40,762 nt of DNA from JBFWYO01 sp050186335 (GCA_050186335.1 JBFWYO010000043.1:1-40762); one strand, 5' to 3'. Shown: positions 15,873-24,874, numbered from the stretch's first letter. Notes: generated by a model from the sequence alone, not told the origin. Numbers and translations are program-made.

Positions 15873-16802
15873 ATGACCCTGTTGTTCACCCACGAAGCCT
15901 GCCTCGATCACGATACCGGCCCGCATCATCCCGAGCGGCCGCATCGTCTGGCGGCGATTCTGAAAGCGCTCAAGGGCGACGCGTTCGCGGCGCTGGAATG
16001 GCGCGCCGCGCCGGAGATCGATCCGAAGCTGATCGAGCGCGTGCATCCGGCGCGGCACGTCGATCACGTGCTCGGCGCCATCCCGGCCCAAGGACTCGGC
16101 ATGCTCGACGGCGACACCGTGGTCAGCGCCGGATCGCGCGAAGCGGCGCTGCGCGCGGCGGGGGCTGTGACCGCCGCGGTCGATGCGGTGCTGGCCGGCG
16201 GCACCAGCAAGACCGCGTTCTGCGCCGTGCGCCCGCCGGGCCATCACGCCGAGCCGATGCGCGCCATGGGCTTCTGTCTGTTCAACAACATCGCCATCGG
16301 CGCGCTGCATGCGCGCGTGGCGCACAAACTGAAGCGCATTGCCGTGGTCGATTTCGACGTGCACCACGGCAACGGCACGCAGGCCGCGTTCGAATCCGAT
16401 CCGGGACTGTTCTATGCGTCGACCCATCAGTCGCCGCTCTATCCCGGCACCGGGTCCGCGAGCGAGCGCGGCGTGGCCGACAACATCGTCAACGCCCCGT
16501 TGCCGCCGCTCGCCGGCTCGCGCGAGTTCCGCCAGGCGATTCGGGACGTCGTGCTGCCTGCGCTCGATCGGTTCGCACCCGAACTGGTCATGATCTCGGC
16601 CGGCTTCGATGCGCATCGCGACGACCCGCTGGCCAATTTAAGTTTGGTCGAAGACGATTACGCCTGGGTCACCGGCGAGTTGATGGCGGTGGCGGACAAG
16701 AGCGCCAAAGGCCGCGTCATTTCGACGCTGGAAGGCGGCTACAATCTGGCCGCGCTGGCCGCTTCGACCGCGTCCCATGTCGGGATGCTGATGCGCGGCT
16801 GA
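15873..16802 (+). CDS. Histone deacetylase family protein (acetyl-amide hydrolase)
   Basis: A 309-residue zinc hydrolase of the arginase/deacetylase fold, the bacterial class II HDAC group that includes acetylpolyamine amidohydrolases and AcuC-like proteins. Visible motifs: HPERPHRL (19-26); RPPGHHAEP with catalytic His124/His125; VVDFDVHHGNGTQ with zinc ligands Asp162 and His164; ISAGFDAH with zinc ligand Asp246; and EGGYN with the transition-state Tyr290. All active-site residues are present. In related genomes an HDAC-like gene often stands directly before xseB-ispA-dxs, as here, though no direct link to isoprenoids is known. The ATG at 15873 has a weak ribosome binding site. Substrate unknown. 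Confidence 0.92.
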   Translation: MTLLFTHEACLDHDTGPHHPERPHRLAAILKALKGDAFAALEWRAAPEIDPKLIERVHPARHVDHVLGAIPAQGLGMLDGDTVVSAGSREAALRAAGAVTAAVDAVLAGGTSKTAFCAVRPPGHHAEPMRAMGFCLFNNIAIGALHARVAHKLKRIAVVDFDVHHGNGTQAAFESDPGLFYASTHQSPLYPGTGSASERGVADNIVNAPLPPLAGSREFRQAIRDVVLPALDRFAPELVMISAGFDAHRDDPLANLSLVEDDYAWVTGELMAVADKSAKGRVISTLEGGYNLAALAASTASHVGMLMRG

Positions 16803-16951
16803 GGGGCCGGCCGACAGGCGATATTTGTAGCGACAAGTTCTTCAAATCGCGCAAGATTATTACACAAATTGGGTCGTTACCCTTGCCCTGTCCGGGGCCG
16901 TGTGATTAAACCGGCGGTCTCCAAAAGGGCCAGATTCCGAAGGACCAAGCC

Positions 16952-17206
16952 ATGGCGTCGCCGCCGAAGACCGACTCCACGCTCGCTAAGATGAGCTTCG
17001 AGGACGCGCTTGCGGAGCTCGAGAAGATCGTGCGCGAGCTGGAGGAGGGTAAAGGCAAGCTGGAGGACGCGATCGGCGCCTACGAGCGCGGCGCGCTGCT
17101 CAAGCGGCATTGCGAAGCCAAACTGCGCGAGGCGCAAAGCAAGATCGACAAGATCGTGCTCGCGGCCGACGGCACGATCAGCGCCGAACCCGTCAAGATC
17201 GACTGA
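16952..17206 (+). CDS. xseB: Exonuclease VII small subunit
   Basis: XseB is the small helical subunit of exonuclease VII, which degrades single-stranded DNA together with XseA. The 84-residue product has the family core MSFEDALAELEKIVRELEEGKG, LEDAIGAYERGALLKRHCEAKL and EAQSKIDKI. GAAGGA at 16939-16944 sets the start at ATG 16952. It is the first gene of the xseB-ispA-dxs run, an order widely conserved in proteobacteria; ispA begins 14 nt downstream. The 149-nt gap upstream is AT-richer and probably holds the operon promoter, but I could not define it. xseA is not in the window. Confidence 0.96.
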   Translation: MASPPKTDSTLAKMSFEDALAELEKIVRELEEGKGKLEDAIGAYERGALLKRHCEAKLREAQSKIDKIVLAADGTISAEPVKID

Positions 17207-17220
17207 TCGCGCGGATTCCG

Positions 17221-18135
17221 ATGACCGTCCAGCCGGTTGCGCAAGTCTCCCTGCCCGCCCTGATGGCCGATGCCGGCAAGCGCATCGAGGCGACGCTGGA
17301 CGCGCTGATTCCGCGCGGCGACGGGCCGGAAGCGCGTCTGTTCGATGCGATGCGCTATGCGACCCTGGGCGGCGGCAAGCGCCTGCGGCCGTTTTTGGTC
17401 ATGAGCGGCGCCGCCTTGTTCGGCGTGGCCGAGTCGCACGCCCTGCGGGCCGGCGCCGCGGTCGAATTCATACATTGCTATTCCCTGGTCCACGACGATC
17501 TGCCGGCCATGGACGACGACGATCTGCGCCGCGGCCGGCCGACCTGCCACATCAAGTTCGACGAGGCGACCGCGATCCTGGCCGGCGACGGTCTCCTGAC
17601 CCTGGCGTTCGAAGTTCTGGCCGATCCGGCAACCCACCCCGATGCCGGCGTGCGGGCCGAACTGATCGCCGATCTGGCGCGGTCGTCGGGCGGCGTCGGC
17701 ATGGTCGGCGGCCAGATGTTCGACCTGCGGGCGGAGCAGGAAGGCCACAAGTTCGGCCTGGACGACATTACCCGGCTGCAACGCATGAAAACCGGCGCGA
17801 TCATCGGTTATGCCTGCCGCGCCGGCGCAATCCTGGGCCGCGCCAAACCCGCGCAACGGCAGGCGCTGGACCTTTACGCCCGCGATCTCGGCCTGGCGTT
17901 CCAGATCGCCGACGATCTGCTCGACGCCGAAGGCACGGTCGAGCAGGTCGGCAAGCAGGTCGGCAAGGACGCGGACGCCGGCAAGGCCACTTTCATCTCG
18001 ATCTTGGGCGTTGAAAAGGCTCGGAAAATGGCCGATAACTTGGTCCACCAGGCTTCGCAGCACCTTGAAACATTCGGTTCGGAGGCTGACATTCTCCGCT
18101 CTGTCGCGCGATTCGTCGTGGACCGCAAAGCGTAA
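17221..18135 (+). CDS. ispA: Farnesyl diphosphate synthase
   Basis: IspA condenses IPP with DMAPP and GPP to give farnesyl diphosphate, the precursor of quinone side chains, undecaprenyl phosphate and hopanoids. The 304-residue product has GGGKRLRPFL (50-59), the first Asp-rich motif DDLPAMDDDD (92-101), and the second, DDLLD (231-235). The residues just before the first motif, CYSLVHDD, are as in E. coli IspA, with Tyr87 five positions before the first Asp, which fits a short-chain (C15) product. ATG at 17221 lies 14 nt after xseB. Geranyl or geranylgeranyl diphosphate synthase activity cannot be excluded from sequence alone. Confidence 0.94.
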   Translation: MTVQPVAQVSLPALMADAGKRIEATLDALIPRGDGPEARLFDAMRYATLGGGKRLRPFLVMSGAALFGVAESHALRAGAAVEFIHCYSLVHDDLPAMDDDDLRRGRPTCHIKFDEATAILAGDGLLTLAFEVLADPATHPDAGVRAELIADLARSSGGVGMVGGQMFDLRAEQEGHKFGLDDITRLQRMKTGAIIGYACRAGAILGRAKPAQRQALDLYARDLGLAFQIADDLLDAEGTVEQVGKQVGKDADAGKATFISILGVEKARKMADNLVHQASQHLETFGSEADILRSVARFVVDRKA

Positions 18136-18164
18136 CGATTCCGGGCTCACCGCAGGGGGCACCA

Positions 18165-20111
18165 TTGGCGCCGATTTCGAAGAATCCGACGAGCAAAACG
18201 CCGCTCCTTGATACCGTCAAGGAACCGGCGGACATGCGCGATTTCTCGTTGGACCAGATCAAGCAGCTGGCCGACGAACTGCGCACCGAAACGATCGATG
18301 CGGTTTCGATCACCGGCGGCCATCTCGGGGCCGGGCTCGGTGTCGTCGAATTGACCGTTGCGATCCATTATCTGTTCAACACGCCCGAAGACATCCTGAT
18401 CTGGGACGTCGGACACCAATGCTATCCGCACAAGATCCTGACCGGCCGGCGCGACCGCATCCGGTCGCTCCGTCAGCCCGGAGGTTTGTCGGGTTTCACC
18501 AAGCGTACCGAAAGCGTCTATGACCCGTTCGGCGCCGCGCACAGCTCGACGTCGATTTCCGCCGGACTCGGCTTCGCGGTTGCGCGCGACATGCAGAAGA
18601 AGAAAAACAACGTGATCTGCGTGATCGGCGACGGCGCCATGTCCGCCGGCATGGCCTATGAAGCCATGAACAACGCCGGCGCCACCGATTCGCGCCTGAT
18701 CGTCATCCTCAACGACAACGATATGTCGATCGCGCCGCCGGTCGGCGCGCTGTCGGCGTACCTGTCGCGGCTGATATCGTCGCGCCCGTACCGCTCGATC
18801 CGCCATCTCAGCAAGATGCTGGCCGAAAAATTCCCGCGCCCGCTGCGCAAGGCCGCCGAACGCGCCGAGGAATATGCGCGCGGGCTGTTCACCGGCGGCA
18901 CCATGTTCGAGGAGCTGGGCTTCTATTACGTCGGGCCGATCGACGGCCACAATCTGGACCATCTGCTGCCGGTGCTGAAGAACGTCCGCGACGACAAGGA
19001 AGGCGGGCCGATCATCATTCACTGCGTAACGCAAAAGGGCAAAGGCTACGCCCCGGCCGAAAGCTCGGCCGACAAGTATCACGGCGTCAACAAGTTCGAC
19101 GTCGTCACCGGCGAACAGCAGAAGGCGCCGGCGAACGCGCCCAGCTATACCAAGGTGTTCGCGGAATCGCTGATCAAAGAGGCGCGCAAGGACGAGAAGA
19201 TCGTCGCCATCACCGCGGCGATGCCCTCGGGCACCGGCCTCGATCTGTTCGAAAAAGTCTTTCCGGAACGTATTTTCGACGTCGGCATCGCGGAGCAGCA
19301 CGCGGTGACGTTCGCCGCCGGTCTGGCGGCGGACGGCATGAAGCCGTTCTGCGCGATTTATTCCACCTTCCTGCAGCGCGGCTACGATCAGGTCGTGCAC
19401 GATGTGGCAATTCAGAAACTGCCCGTGCGTTTCGCCATGGACCGCGCCGGCCTCGTCGGCGCGGACGGCCAAACCCACGCGGGATCGTTCGATATTGCGT
19501 ATCTCGGCTGCCTGCCCGATTTCGTGCTGATGGCCGCGGCCGACGAAGCGGAACTGGTGCACATGGTGGCGACGTCGGCGGCGATCGACGACCGCCCCTC
19601 CGCGTTCCGCTACCCGCGGGGCGAAGGCATGGGCGTCGAAATGCCGAGCGAGGGAAAGGTGCTCCAGCTCGGCAAGGGCCGCATCATGCGCGAAGGCTCG
19701 ACGGTTGCGATTCTGTCCTACGGCACGCGCCTGGGCGAATCGCTCAAAGCGGCCGATGCGCTCGCGGCGCGCGGATTTTCCACCACCGTGGCCGATGCGC
19801 GCTTCTGCAAGCCGCTCGACGAGGATCTGATCCGTCGCCTGGCCAAGGAACACGAAGTGCTGATCACCGTCGAGGAAGGTTCGGTCGGCGGGTTCGGCGC
19901 GCACGTCTCGCAGTTCCTGTTCCACGAGGGTGCGTTCGACAAGGGCCATCTGAAGTTCCGGCCGATGACCATGCCGGACGTGTTCTTCGAGCATGACAAG
20001 CCGGACAAGCAATACGATATGGCCGGTTTGACGGCCAAGCACATGGTCGCGCAGGTGTTGACGGCGCTCGGTCAGGATGCTCGCAGCGTGGATCTGCCCG
20101 CGCGGGCCTAA
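18165..20111 (+). CDS. dxs: 1-deoxy-D-xylulose-5-phosphate synthase
   Basis: Dxs joins pyruvate and glyceraldehyde 3-phosphate to make DXP, the entry reaction of the MEP pathway and a precursor of thiamine and pyridoxal phosphate. The 648-residue product has the TPP site HLGAGLGVVE, WDVGHQCYPHKI, GDGAMSAGMAYEAMNNAG and the transketolase-like C-terminal half with DVGIAEQHAVTFAAG and YSTFLQRGYDQ. I take TTG at 18165 as the start because AGGGGG (18154-18159) lies at the right distance; the next in-frame ATG is 23 codons further and would remove part of the normal N-terminus. The gene is 29 nt after ispA. A TTG start may limit its translation. Confidence 0.96.
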   Translation: MAPISKNPTSKTPLLDTVKEPADMRDFSLDQIKQLADELRTETIDAVSITGGHLGAGLGVVELTVAIHYLFNTPEDILIWDVGHQCYPHKILTGRRDRIRSLRQPGGLSGFTKRTESVYDPFGAAHSSTSISAGLGFAVARDMQKKKNNVICVIGDGAMSAGMAYEAMNNAGATDSRLIVILNDNDMSIAPPVGALSAYLSRLISSRPYRSIRHLSKMLAEKFPRPLRKAAERAEEYARGLFTGGTMFEELGFYYVGPIDGHNLDHLLPVLKNVRDDKEGGPIIIHCVTQKGKGYAPAESSADKYHGVNKFDVVTGEQQKAPANAPSYTKVFAESLIKEARKDEKIVAITAAMPSGTGLDLFEKVFPERIFDVGIAEQHAVTFAAGLAADGMKPFCAIYSTFLQRGYDQVVHDVAIQKLPVRFAMDRAGLVGADGQTHAGSFDIAYLGCLPDFVLMAAADEAELVHMVATSAAIDDRPSAFRYPRGEGMGVEMPSEGKVLQLGKGRIMREGSTVAILSYGTRLGESLKAADALAARGFSTTVADARFCKPLDEDLIRRLAKEHEVLITVEEGSVGGFGAHVSQFLFHEGAFDKGHLKFRPMTMPDVFFEHDKPDKQYDMAGLTAKHMVAQVLTALGQDARSVDLPARA

Positions 20112-20246
20112 GTCGCCTTACCCGGACCATCGCACCCGGCCATCCGCATTCGATAAGTCACCCCATCCAAGTGCGAAAATCGACGGTCCGCGCCCGGAAA
20201 TCCATCGGGTTGCGGACTTCTTTGCCGCCGCGCGCCGTCGCCGTTT

Positions 20247-20255
20247 TGCTATGAT
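20247..20255 (+). promoter_or_regulatory. Extended -10 promoter, apparently leaderless, for the MATE gene
   Basis: TGCTATGAT: TG-n followed by TATGAT (20250-20255), one base from consensus. The hexamer ends exactly 6 nt before the ATG at 20262, so transcription would start at or within a base or two of the start codon. There is no ribosome binding site between them. I see no good -35, as is common for extended -10 promoters. Confidence 0.5.
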
Positions 20256-20261
20256 CCGAAC

Positions 20262-21683
20262 ATGCCCGAAGCCGTAACGCCGCAACCCAGCAACCATCTG
20301 CCGCCGCGCGCGCCGACCTGGCGCAACGAAATGCGCGAGACGATCGTCTTGGGCGTGCCCATGGCGCTGACCCAGCTGGGCCAGATCGTCATGCTGATCA
20401 CCGATACGCTGATAATCGGCAAGCTGGGCACCGAAGCGGTCGCCGCCGCCTCGCTGGCGACGGCGTTGTTCTATTTCTGCTTCATCATCGGCATGGGCAT
20501 CGCCACCGCCACGGCGCCGCTGGCCGCGCAGGCGTACGGTGCCGGAGACGCGCGCGGCGTGCGTCGCGTCATCCGCCAGGGCCTATGGGTCGTCGTGCTG
20601 CTGGGCGTGCCGTTCATGGGCATCATGTGGTACGGCGACCAGATCCTGATCGGGCTGGATCAGGATCCCAAGATCGCGCGCATGGCGCACAGCTATCTCT
20701 CGACGTTGATGTTCTGCACCGTGCCGGCGCTGTGGCTGATCGTGCTGCGCAATTTCGTCTCTGCGCTGAACAGGCCGGCGTCGGCGATGTGGATCATGCT
20801 GGCCGGTATCCCGCTCAACGGGTTCGTCTGCTATGGGCTTGTGCTGGGCGCGTTCGGCTTGCCGGCGCTCGGCATTGCCGGCGCGGGCCTGGCGACCTTG
20901 ATCGTGCAGATCATCATGTTCGCGGCGCAGATGGCGATCGCCGTGTGGGCCAGGCCGTTCCGCCAATATCATATCCTGCGCCGCTTCTGGGTGCCGGACT
21001 GGGGCCGGTTCATCCAGATCTTCGCGCTCGGCGTGCCGATCGCGGCGGCGATTCTGTGCGAGTTCGGCGTGTTCGCCATGGCGGTGATCCTGATGGGCTG
21101 GATCGGCACGGTGCCGCTAGCGTCGCACCAGATCGCACTGCAGATCGCGTCGCTGACGTTCATGATCCCGTTCGGCATCGCACAGGCGGCCACCGTGCGG
21201 GTCGGCCACGCGGTCGGCCGGCGCGATGCGCTGGGTGCGCGGCGCGCCGGCTATTCGGCGCTCGGGCTCGGCATCGCGTTCATGGCGCTGATGGCGTTGC
21301 TCATGTGGCTGTGGCGGTTCGATCTGCCGGGATTCTTCATCGCCGAAGGCGACAAGGACCGCCCCGCGGTAATCGAATTGACCGCCGCGCTGCTGATCTG
21401 GGCCGCCTTCTTCCAGATGTTCGACGGCGCTCAGGCGATCGCCCAGGGTTCGCTGCGCGGGCTCAGCGACGCCAAGGTGCCGCTTGCGCTGGCCGCGCTC
21501 AGCTATTGGGGCGTCGGGCTGCTGCTGGCCTACACGCTCGGTTTCCGCACCTCGTTGGGCGCGGTCGGAATCTGGATCGGCTTGGCGTCCGGCCTGGCCG
21601 CGGCGGCGCTGCTGCTCGTCGTCCGCTTCCGCAGGCTCAGCCTGAACGGGTATCTGCCCGCCGTGCCGCAAACCGGTTCATGA
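20262..21683 (+). CDS. MATE family efflux transporter (NorM-like)
   Basis: MATE proteins export cationic drugs and other organic compounds in exchange for protons or sodium. The 473-residue product has about 12 membrane segments in two homologous halves, with the usual early MATE segment LGVPMALTQLGQIVMLITDTLIIGKLG, then AQAYGAGDARGVRR between helices 2 and 3 and QIALQIASLTFMIPFGIAQAATVRVGHAVGRRD in the second half. The gene is placed between dxs and tlyA, and its stop codon overlaps the tlyA start by 4 nt (ATGA), so the two are translationally coupled. The start appears leaderless (see the promoter at 20247). The substrate is unknown. Confidence 0.93.
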   Translation: MPEAVTPQPSNHLPPRAPTWRNEMRETIVLGVPMALTQLGQIVMLITDTLIIGKLGTEAVAAASLATALFYFCFIIGMGIATATAPLAAQAYGAGDARGVRRVIRQGLWVVVLLGVPFMGIMWYGDQILIGLDQDPKIARMAHSYLSTLMFCTVPALWLIVLRNFVSALNRPASAMWIMLAGIPLNGFVCYGLVLGAFGLPALGIAGAGLATLIVQIIMFAAQMAIAVWARPFRQYHILRRFWVPDWGRFIQIFALGVPIAAAILCEFGVFAMAVILMGWIGTVPLASHQIALQIASLTFMIPFGIAQAATVRVGHAVGRRDALGARRAGYSALGLGIAFMALMALLMWLWRFDLPGFFIAEGDKDRPAVIELTAALLIWAAFFQMFDGAQAIAQGSLRGLSDAKVPLALAALSYWGVGLLLAYTLGFRTSLGAVGIWIGLASGLAAAALLLVVRFRRLSLNGYLPAVPQTGS

Positions 21684-22453
21684 TCGCGCGCGCCAAGAAG
21701 CAGCGCGTCGATCTGCTGTTGGTGGAGCGCGGCCTAGTCGAAAGCCGCGCCCGCGCGCAGGCTTTGATCATGGCCGGCAAAGTCTCGAGCGGCGAGCGTC
21801 GCATCGCCAAGCCGGGCGACCTGTTGGCCGAGGATGCGCCGCTCCACGTCGCCGAGCGCGATCATCCGTACGTCTCGCGCGGCGGCCTGAAGCTCGCCAA
21901 GGCGCTGGATCATTTCGCGATCGATCCGGCCGGCATGATTTGCCTGGATGTGGGCGCGTCGACCGGCGGATTTACCGACGTGTTGCTGCAGCGGGGCGCG
22001 GCCAAGGTCTATGCGGTCGATGTCGGCCACGGCCAGCTCGATTGGAAATTGCGCAACGATCCGCGCGTCGTCGTGTGCGAAAAGACCAATGCGCGCCACT
22101 TGTCGGAGGCGACCGTGCCCGAACTGGTGGATCTGATCGTATGCGATGCCTCGTTCATCGGCCTGCAAATCATACTCCCCGCGCCGATGGCGCGGGCTAA
22201 GCCGAACGCGCGGCTGATTGCGCTGATCAAGCCGCAATTCGAAGCCGGCCCGGGGCAGGTCGGCAAGGGCGGGGTGGTGCGCGATCCTGCGATCCACAAG
22301 GAAGTTTGCGCGCGTATCGAAACGTGGCTCGGTCAGCGCCCCGGCTGGCGCGTGCTCGGTATCGTCGAGAGTCCGATCACCGGGCCGGAAGGCAACAAGG
22401 AGTTTCTGATCGTGGGCGAACGCGGGCCCGACGGTCGCGAGGTGGCGCTATGA
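21680..22453 (+). CDS. tlyA: TlyA family rRNA (cytidine-2'-O)-methyltransferase
   Basis: TlyA proteins methylate ribose of cytidines in 16S and/or 23S rRNA; the old name haemolysin A is historical. The 257-residue product has an N-terminal S4 RNA-binding domain (about 7-68, RVDLLLVERGLVESRARAQ and ALIMAGKV), the linker YVSRGGLKL, and an FtsJ-like methyltransferase domain with SAM loop DVGASTGGFTD, then DVGHGQLDWKL, CDASFIGL and LIKPQFEAG, which contains the catalytic Lys. ATG at 21680 overlaps the MATE stop, and the TGA at 22451-22453 overlaps the start of the next methyltransferase gene. tlyA after dxs is a common proteobacterial arrangement, here interrupted by the MATE gene. Confidence 0.95.
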   Translation: MIARAKKQRVDLLLVERGLVESRARAQALIMAGKVSSGERRIAKPGDLLAEDAPLHVAERDHPYVSRGGLKLAKALDHFAIDPAGMICLDVGASTGGFTDVLLQRGAAKVYAVDVGHGQLDWKLRNDPRVVVCEKTNARHLSEATVPELVDLIVCDASFIGLQIILPAPMARAKPNARLIALIKPQFEAGPGQVGKGGVVRDPAIHKEVCARIETWLGQRPGWRVLGIVESPITGPEGNKEFLIVGERGPDGREVAL

Positions 22454-23742
22454 GCAATTTCGATGCCGAACTGACCATCGCCGAAATCGGCGCCAAGGGC
22501 GACGGCATCGCCAAGCTCGAGGGCGGCAAGCGCGTGTTCGTGCCGTTCACGGCGGCCGGCGATCGGGTCCGCGTCCGCGTCGGCAAATCGGCCGCCGCGG
22601 GCGACAGCATGCAGGCGCGGCTGGTCGAAGTCCTGGAGCCTGGTCCCGGCCGCGGCAAAGCCGTGTGCAAGCATTTCACCGTGTGCGGCGGCTGCGCGTT
22701 GCAGCATCTGACGCCGGAAGCCTATGACGCCTGGAAGCTCGAACTGGTGCGCGCTGCGCTCGACCGCGAGGGCGTCGAGAATGTCGCGCTCCGGCCGCTG
22801 CTGAAATCGCCGCCGGGCAGCCGCCGGCGCGCGGATTTTACCGCCGTGCGGCGCAAGGACGACGTGATCCTGGGCTTCAACGGTCGTGCCAGCAACCAGG
22901 TCGTCGACCTGCTCGAATGCCCGGTGACGATGCCATCGATCGTGGCGCTGCTGCCGGGCTTGCGCGCGCTGCTGATGGACGTCCTGCCGCTGGCCGCGCA
23001 CGCCGAGATCGTCGTCAACGCGCTGACGCATGGTTTGGATGTGCTGGTCACAACGACCGCCGAGCTAGCGAAGCACCACGAACGTCTCGCGCGGTTTGCG
23101 CGGGAGGCCGGTCTGGTGCGCCTCAGCCGCGCCCACCCGAAAAGCCGGCAGGGCGAGATCGTGGTCGCGCTGCGGCCGGCCACGGTGCGGTTCGGCGCGG
23201 TCGAGATCGCCGTGCCGCCGGCGACGTTCTTGCAGGCCACGCGCGAGGGCGAGGCGGCGCTGGCGAAGCTCGTCGTCGAAGCGTGCGCCGGGTCGCGCCG
23301 CATCGCCGATCTGTACGCCGGCTGCGGCACGTTCACGTTCAGCCTTGCCGGCGCCGCGCCGAAGTCGGTCAAGCTGCACGCGGTCGAGTTTGACGAAAGC
23401 ATGATCGACAGCCTGCGCGCTGCGGCGCGGGCGGCGATGCTGCCGAATGTCGGCGTCGAGCTGCGCAATCTCGATCGCAAGCCGCTGGCGACCAACGAAC
23501 TCAACCATTACGACGCGGTGGTGTTCGACCCGCCGCGCGCCGGCGCTCGCGCGCAAGCCGAAGCGCTTGCACAATCGCGCGTCAGCACCGTCGTTGCGGT
23601 GTCGTGCAACCCGGTCAGCTTCGCGCGCGACGCGTTGATCCTGATCGAAGGCGGCTACTGGCTCGAATTCGTTCAGCCGGTCGATCAGTTCCTATGGTCG
23701 CCGCATTTGGAACTTGTCGGCGTGTTTCATCGCGGACGCTAG
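22450..23742 (+). CDS. TrmA/RlmD-type 23S rRNA (uracil-C5)-methyltransferase
   Basis: A 430-residue SAM-dependent RNA m5U methyltransferase of the RumA/RlmC/RlmD/TrmA group. An N-terminal TRAM domain (1-62) is followed by a [4Fe-4S] site, C-x5-C-x2-C at Cys73, Cys79, Cys82 plus Cys157, the pattern of RlmD. The C-terminal catalytic domain has DLYAGCGTFTFSL (SAM), FDPPRAGA and the nucleophile in VSCNPVSFARD. ATG at 22450 overlaps the tlyA stop; the frame is open further upstream but only through tlyA. MATE-tlyA-this gene form a coupled unit with two RNA methylases. Which uridine is modified (747 or 1939 in E. coli numbering) cannot be decided by eye. The stop overlaps that of the convergent DUF3592 gene. 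Confidence 0.93.
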   Translation: MSNFDAELTIAEIGAKGDGIAKLEGGKRVFVPFTAAGDRVRVRVGKSAAAGDSMQARLVEVLEPGPGRGKAVCKHFTVCGGCALQHLTPEAYDAWKLELVRAALDREGVENVALRPLLKSPPGSRRRADFTAVRRKDDVILGFNGRASNQVVDLLECPVTMPSIVALLPGLRALLMDVLPLAAHAEIVVNALTHGLDVLVTTTAELAKHHERLARFAREAGLVRLSRAHPKSRQGEIVVALRPATVRFGAVEIAVPPATFLQATREGEAALAKLVVEACAGSRRIADLYAGCGTFTFSLAGAAPKSVKLHAVEFDESMIDSLRAAARAAMLPNVGVELRNLDRKPLATNELNHYDAVVFDPPRAGARAQAEALAQSRVSTVVAVSCNPVSFARDALILIEGGYWLEFVQPVDQFLWSPHLELVGVFHRGR

Positions 23743-24188
23743 CGGCGCTTGCGCGTTTGCTTGCGCAGCCGGCTCATGACGAATGTCCCGCCCATCAACA
23801 GGATCACGCCGAGCGCGCCGAATGCCGCAGGCACGGCTGGGCTGACGCCGGGCCCGCCGATCACGATGCGCGCCGGATCGGCCGGGTCGTAGCGCAGCTC
23901 GATCTTGTCGCCGGTTTTCGGGGGTTCGCCGGGTCCGGCCTTCGGGGCGGTCTGGACGACGCGGCCGTCGGCGGCGGTGAAACGCAGAATAGGCGCGAAC
24001 TCGGTTTGCCATTTGTCGCCGCGCTTGACCGTATCGCGCTTGATGCCGATCACTTCGCCTTGCGCCGGGATCATGTCGCGATACGGTGCCAGATAGGTCG
24101 CGTAGAAATACAGCCCGCCGCCCAGGCTGAGGAACCCGAGCACGAAGATCGCCTGCAGCGTGCGCGCGGTCCGGCGGAACGAAGCCAT
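23739..24188 (-). CDS. DUF3592 membrane protein
   Basis: A 149-residue protein with a membrane segment near each end (about 14-34 and 120-140) around an extracytoplasmic beta-rich domain. The middle (GEVIGIKRD, EFAPILRFTAADGRVV, GDKIELRYDPADPARI) fits the DUF3592 pattern, in which a GxVv strand, a YxPvvxFt strand and a GdxVxVxYdPxnP strand recur. It ends in a basic tail, RLRKQTRKRR. ATG at 24188 is 14 nt after the AhpD-like gene, so both are probably read from one transcript. The frame is open far upstream on paper, but that part is a shadow of the AhpD-like gene. Function unknown. Confidence 0.82.
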   Translation of the reverse strand: MASFRRTARTLQAIFVLGFLSLGGGLYFYATYLAPYRDMIPAQGEVIGIKRDTVKRGDKWQTEFAPILRFTAADGRVVQTAPKAGPGEPPKTGDKIELRYDPADPARIVIGGPGVSPAVPAAFGALGVILLMGGTFVMSRLRKQTRKRR

Positions 24189-24202
24189 TGCGGGCGCCGC
24201 GG

Positions 24203-24781
24203 TCAGCGGTCGAGCTTGTGATACTCGGGGTTCGGCATCATGTCGGTCGCATACGCGACGCGGTTCGACATGTTGTAGAAACCGGCGACTTCCGCGATGT
24301 CGAAGATGTCCTCGTCGTCGAAGCCCGCCTTTCGCAGCGCCTGACGGTCGGGGTCCTCGATCAGGTAGGGCGTTTCGGTGACCTTCCAGGCGAAATCCAG
24401 CATCGCGCGGTGGCGCTTCGAAAGCTCCGCCACGCGGTAGTTCATCACCAGCATTTCGCCCAGCTGCGGATCGCCGGACAGCTTGCGCACGGCGGCGCCG
24501 TGGGCGACCAGGCAATAGTAGCAACGGTTCGCAGAACTGACGACGACCGCGATCATTTCGCGCTCCAGCGGCGACAGCTTGGAGGTCTGCTTGTCCATCA
24601 GCGCGTGATACATTTTCACGAAGCTGCGCCAGCGGTCCGGTTTGAACGTATAGGCGCGCAGGACGTTCGGCACGAAGCCGATCTTCTCGTCGCACTTGGC
24701 GAAGTATGCCTTGATGTCCTCGTCGACGATCTTGCCGCGGGCGGGCACCGGCAGCTTGGAAATATGCTTGGGTTGGGGCAT
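24203..24781 (-). CDS. Peroxidase-related AhpD/CMD family protein
   Basis: A 192-residue protein of the alkylhydroperoxidase AhpD / carboxymuconolactone decarboxylase fold. The redox motif E-x11-C-x2-C-x3-H is complete: Glu75, Cys87, Cys90 and His94 (CYYCLVAHG). Proteins of this size with an N-terminal FVPNVLRAY segment form the 'peroxidase-related enzyme' group, which is thought to remove peroxides with a thiol-based proton relay; the physiological substrate is unknown. ATG at 24781 follows AGGAG. The DUF3592 gene follows after 14 nt. Confidence 0.9.
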   Translation of the reverse strand: MPQPKHISKLPVPARGKIVDEDIKAYFAKCDEKIGFVPNVLRAYTFKPDRWRSFVKMYHALMDKQTSKLSPLEREMIAVVVSSANRCYYCLVAHGAAVRKLSGDPQLGEMLVMNYRVAELSKRHRAMLDFAWKVTETPYLIEDPDRQALRKAGFDDEDIFDIAEVAGFYNMSNRVAYATDMMPNPEYHKLDR

Positions 24782-24874
24782 CGGGCGGCTCCTGTTGAGA
24801 CGAGGGTTCCCGCTACAGAACAGGGTGCCATGCCGAGCGTCAAGCGGGCTCGGGCCGCACCGAGGGTGCGCCGC

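Noticed and set aside
18147..20042. 631-codon minus-strand frame opposite dxs
   Set aside because: It is a shadow of Dxs; there are no protein-like motifs and no promoter.
20585..22453. Long frame joining a +2 reading of the MATE gene to TlyA
   Set aside because: Only the part from 21680 is real. The upstream part is the MATE gene read out of frame, so this is not a fusion protein.
23739..24695. 318-codon frame suggesting a fusion upstream of the DUF3592 protein
   Set aside because: The first ~169 residues are the AhpD-like gene read in the wrong frame; the true start is ATG 24188, 14 nt after the AhpD-like stop.
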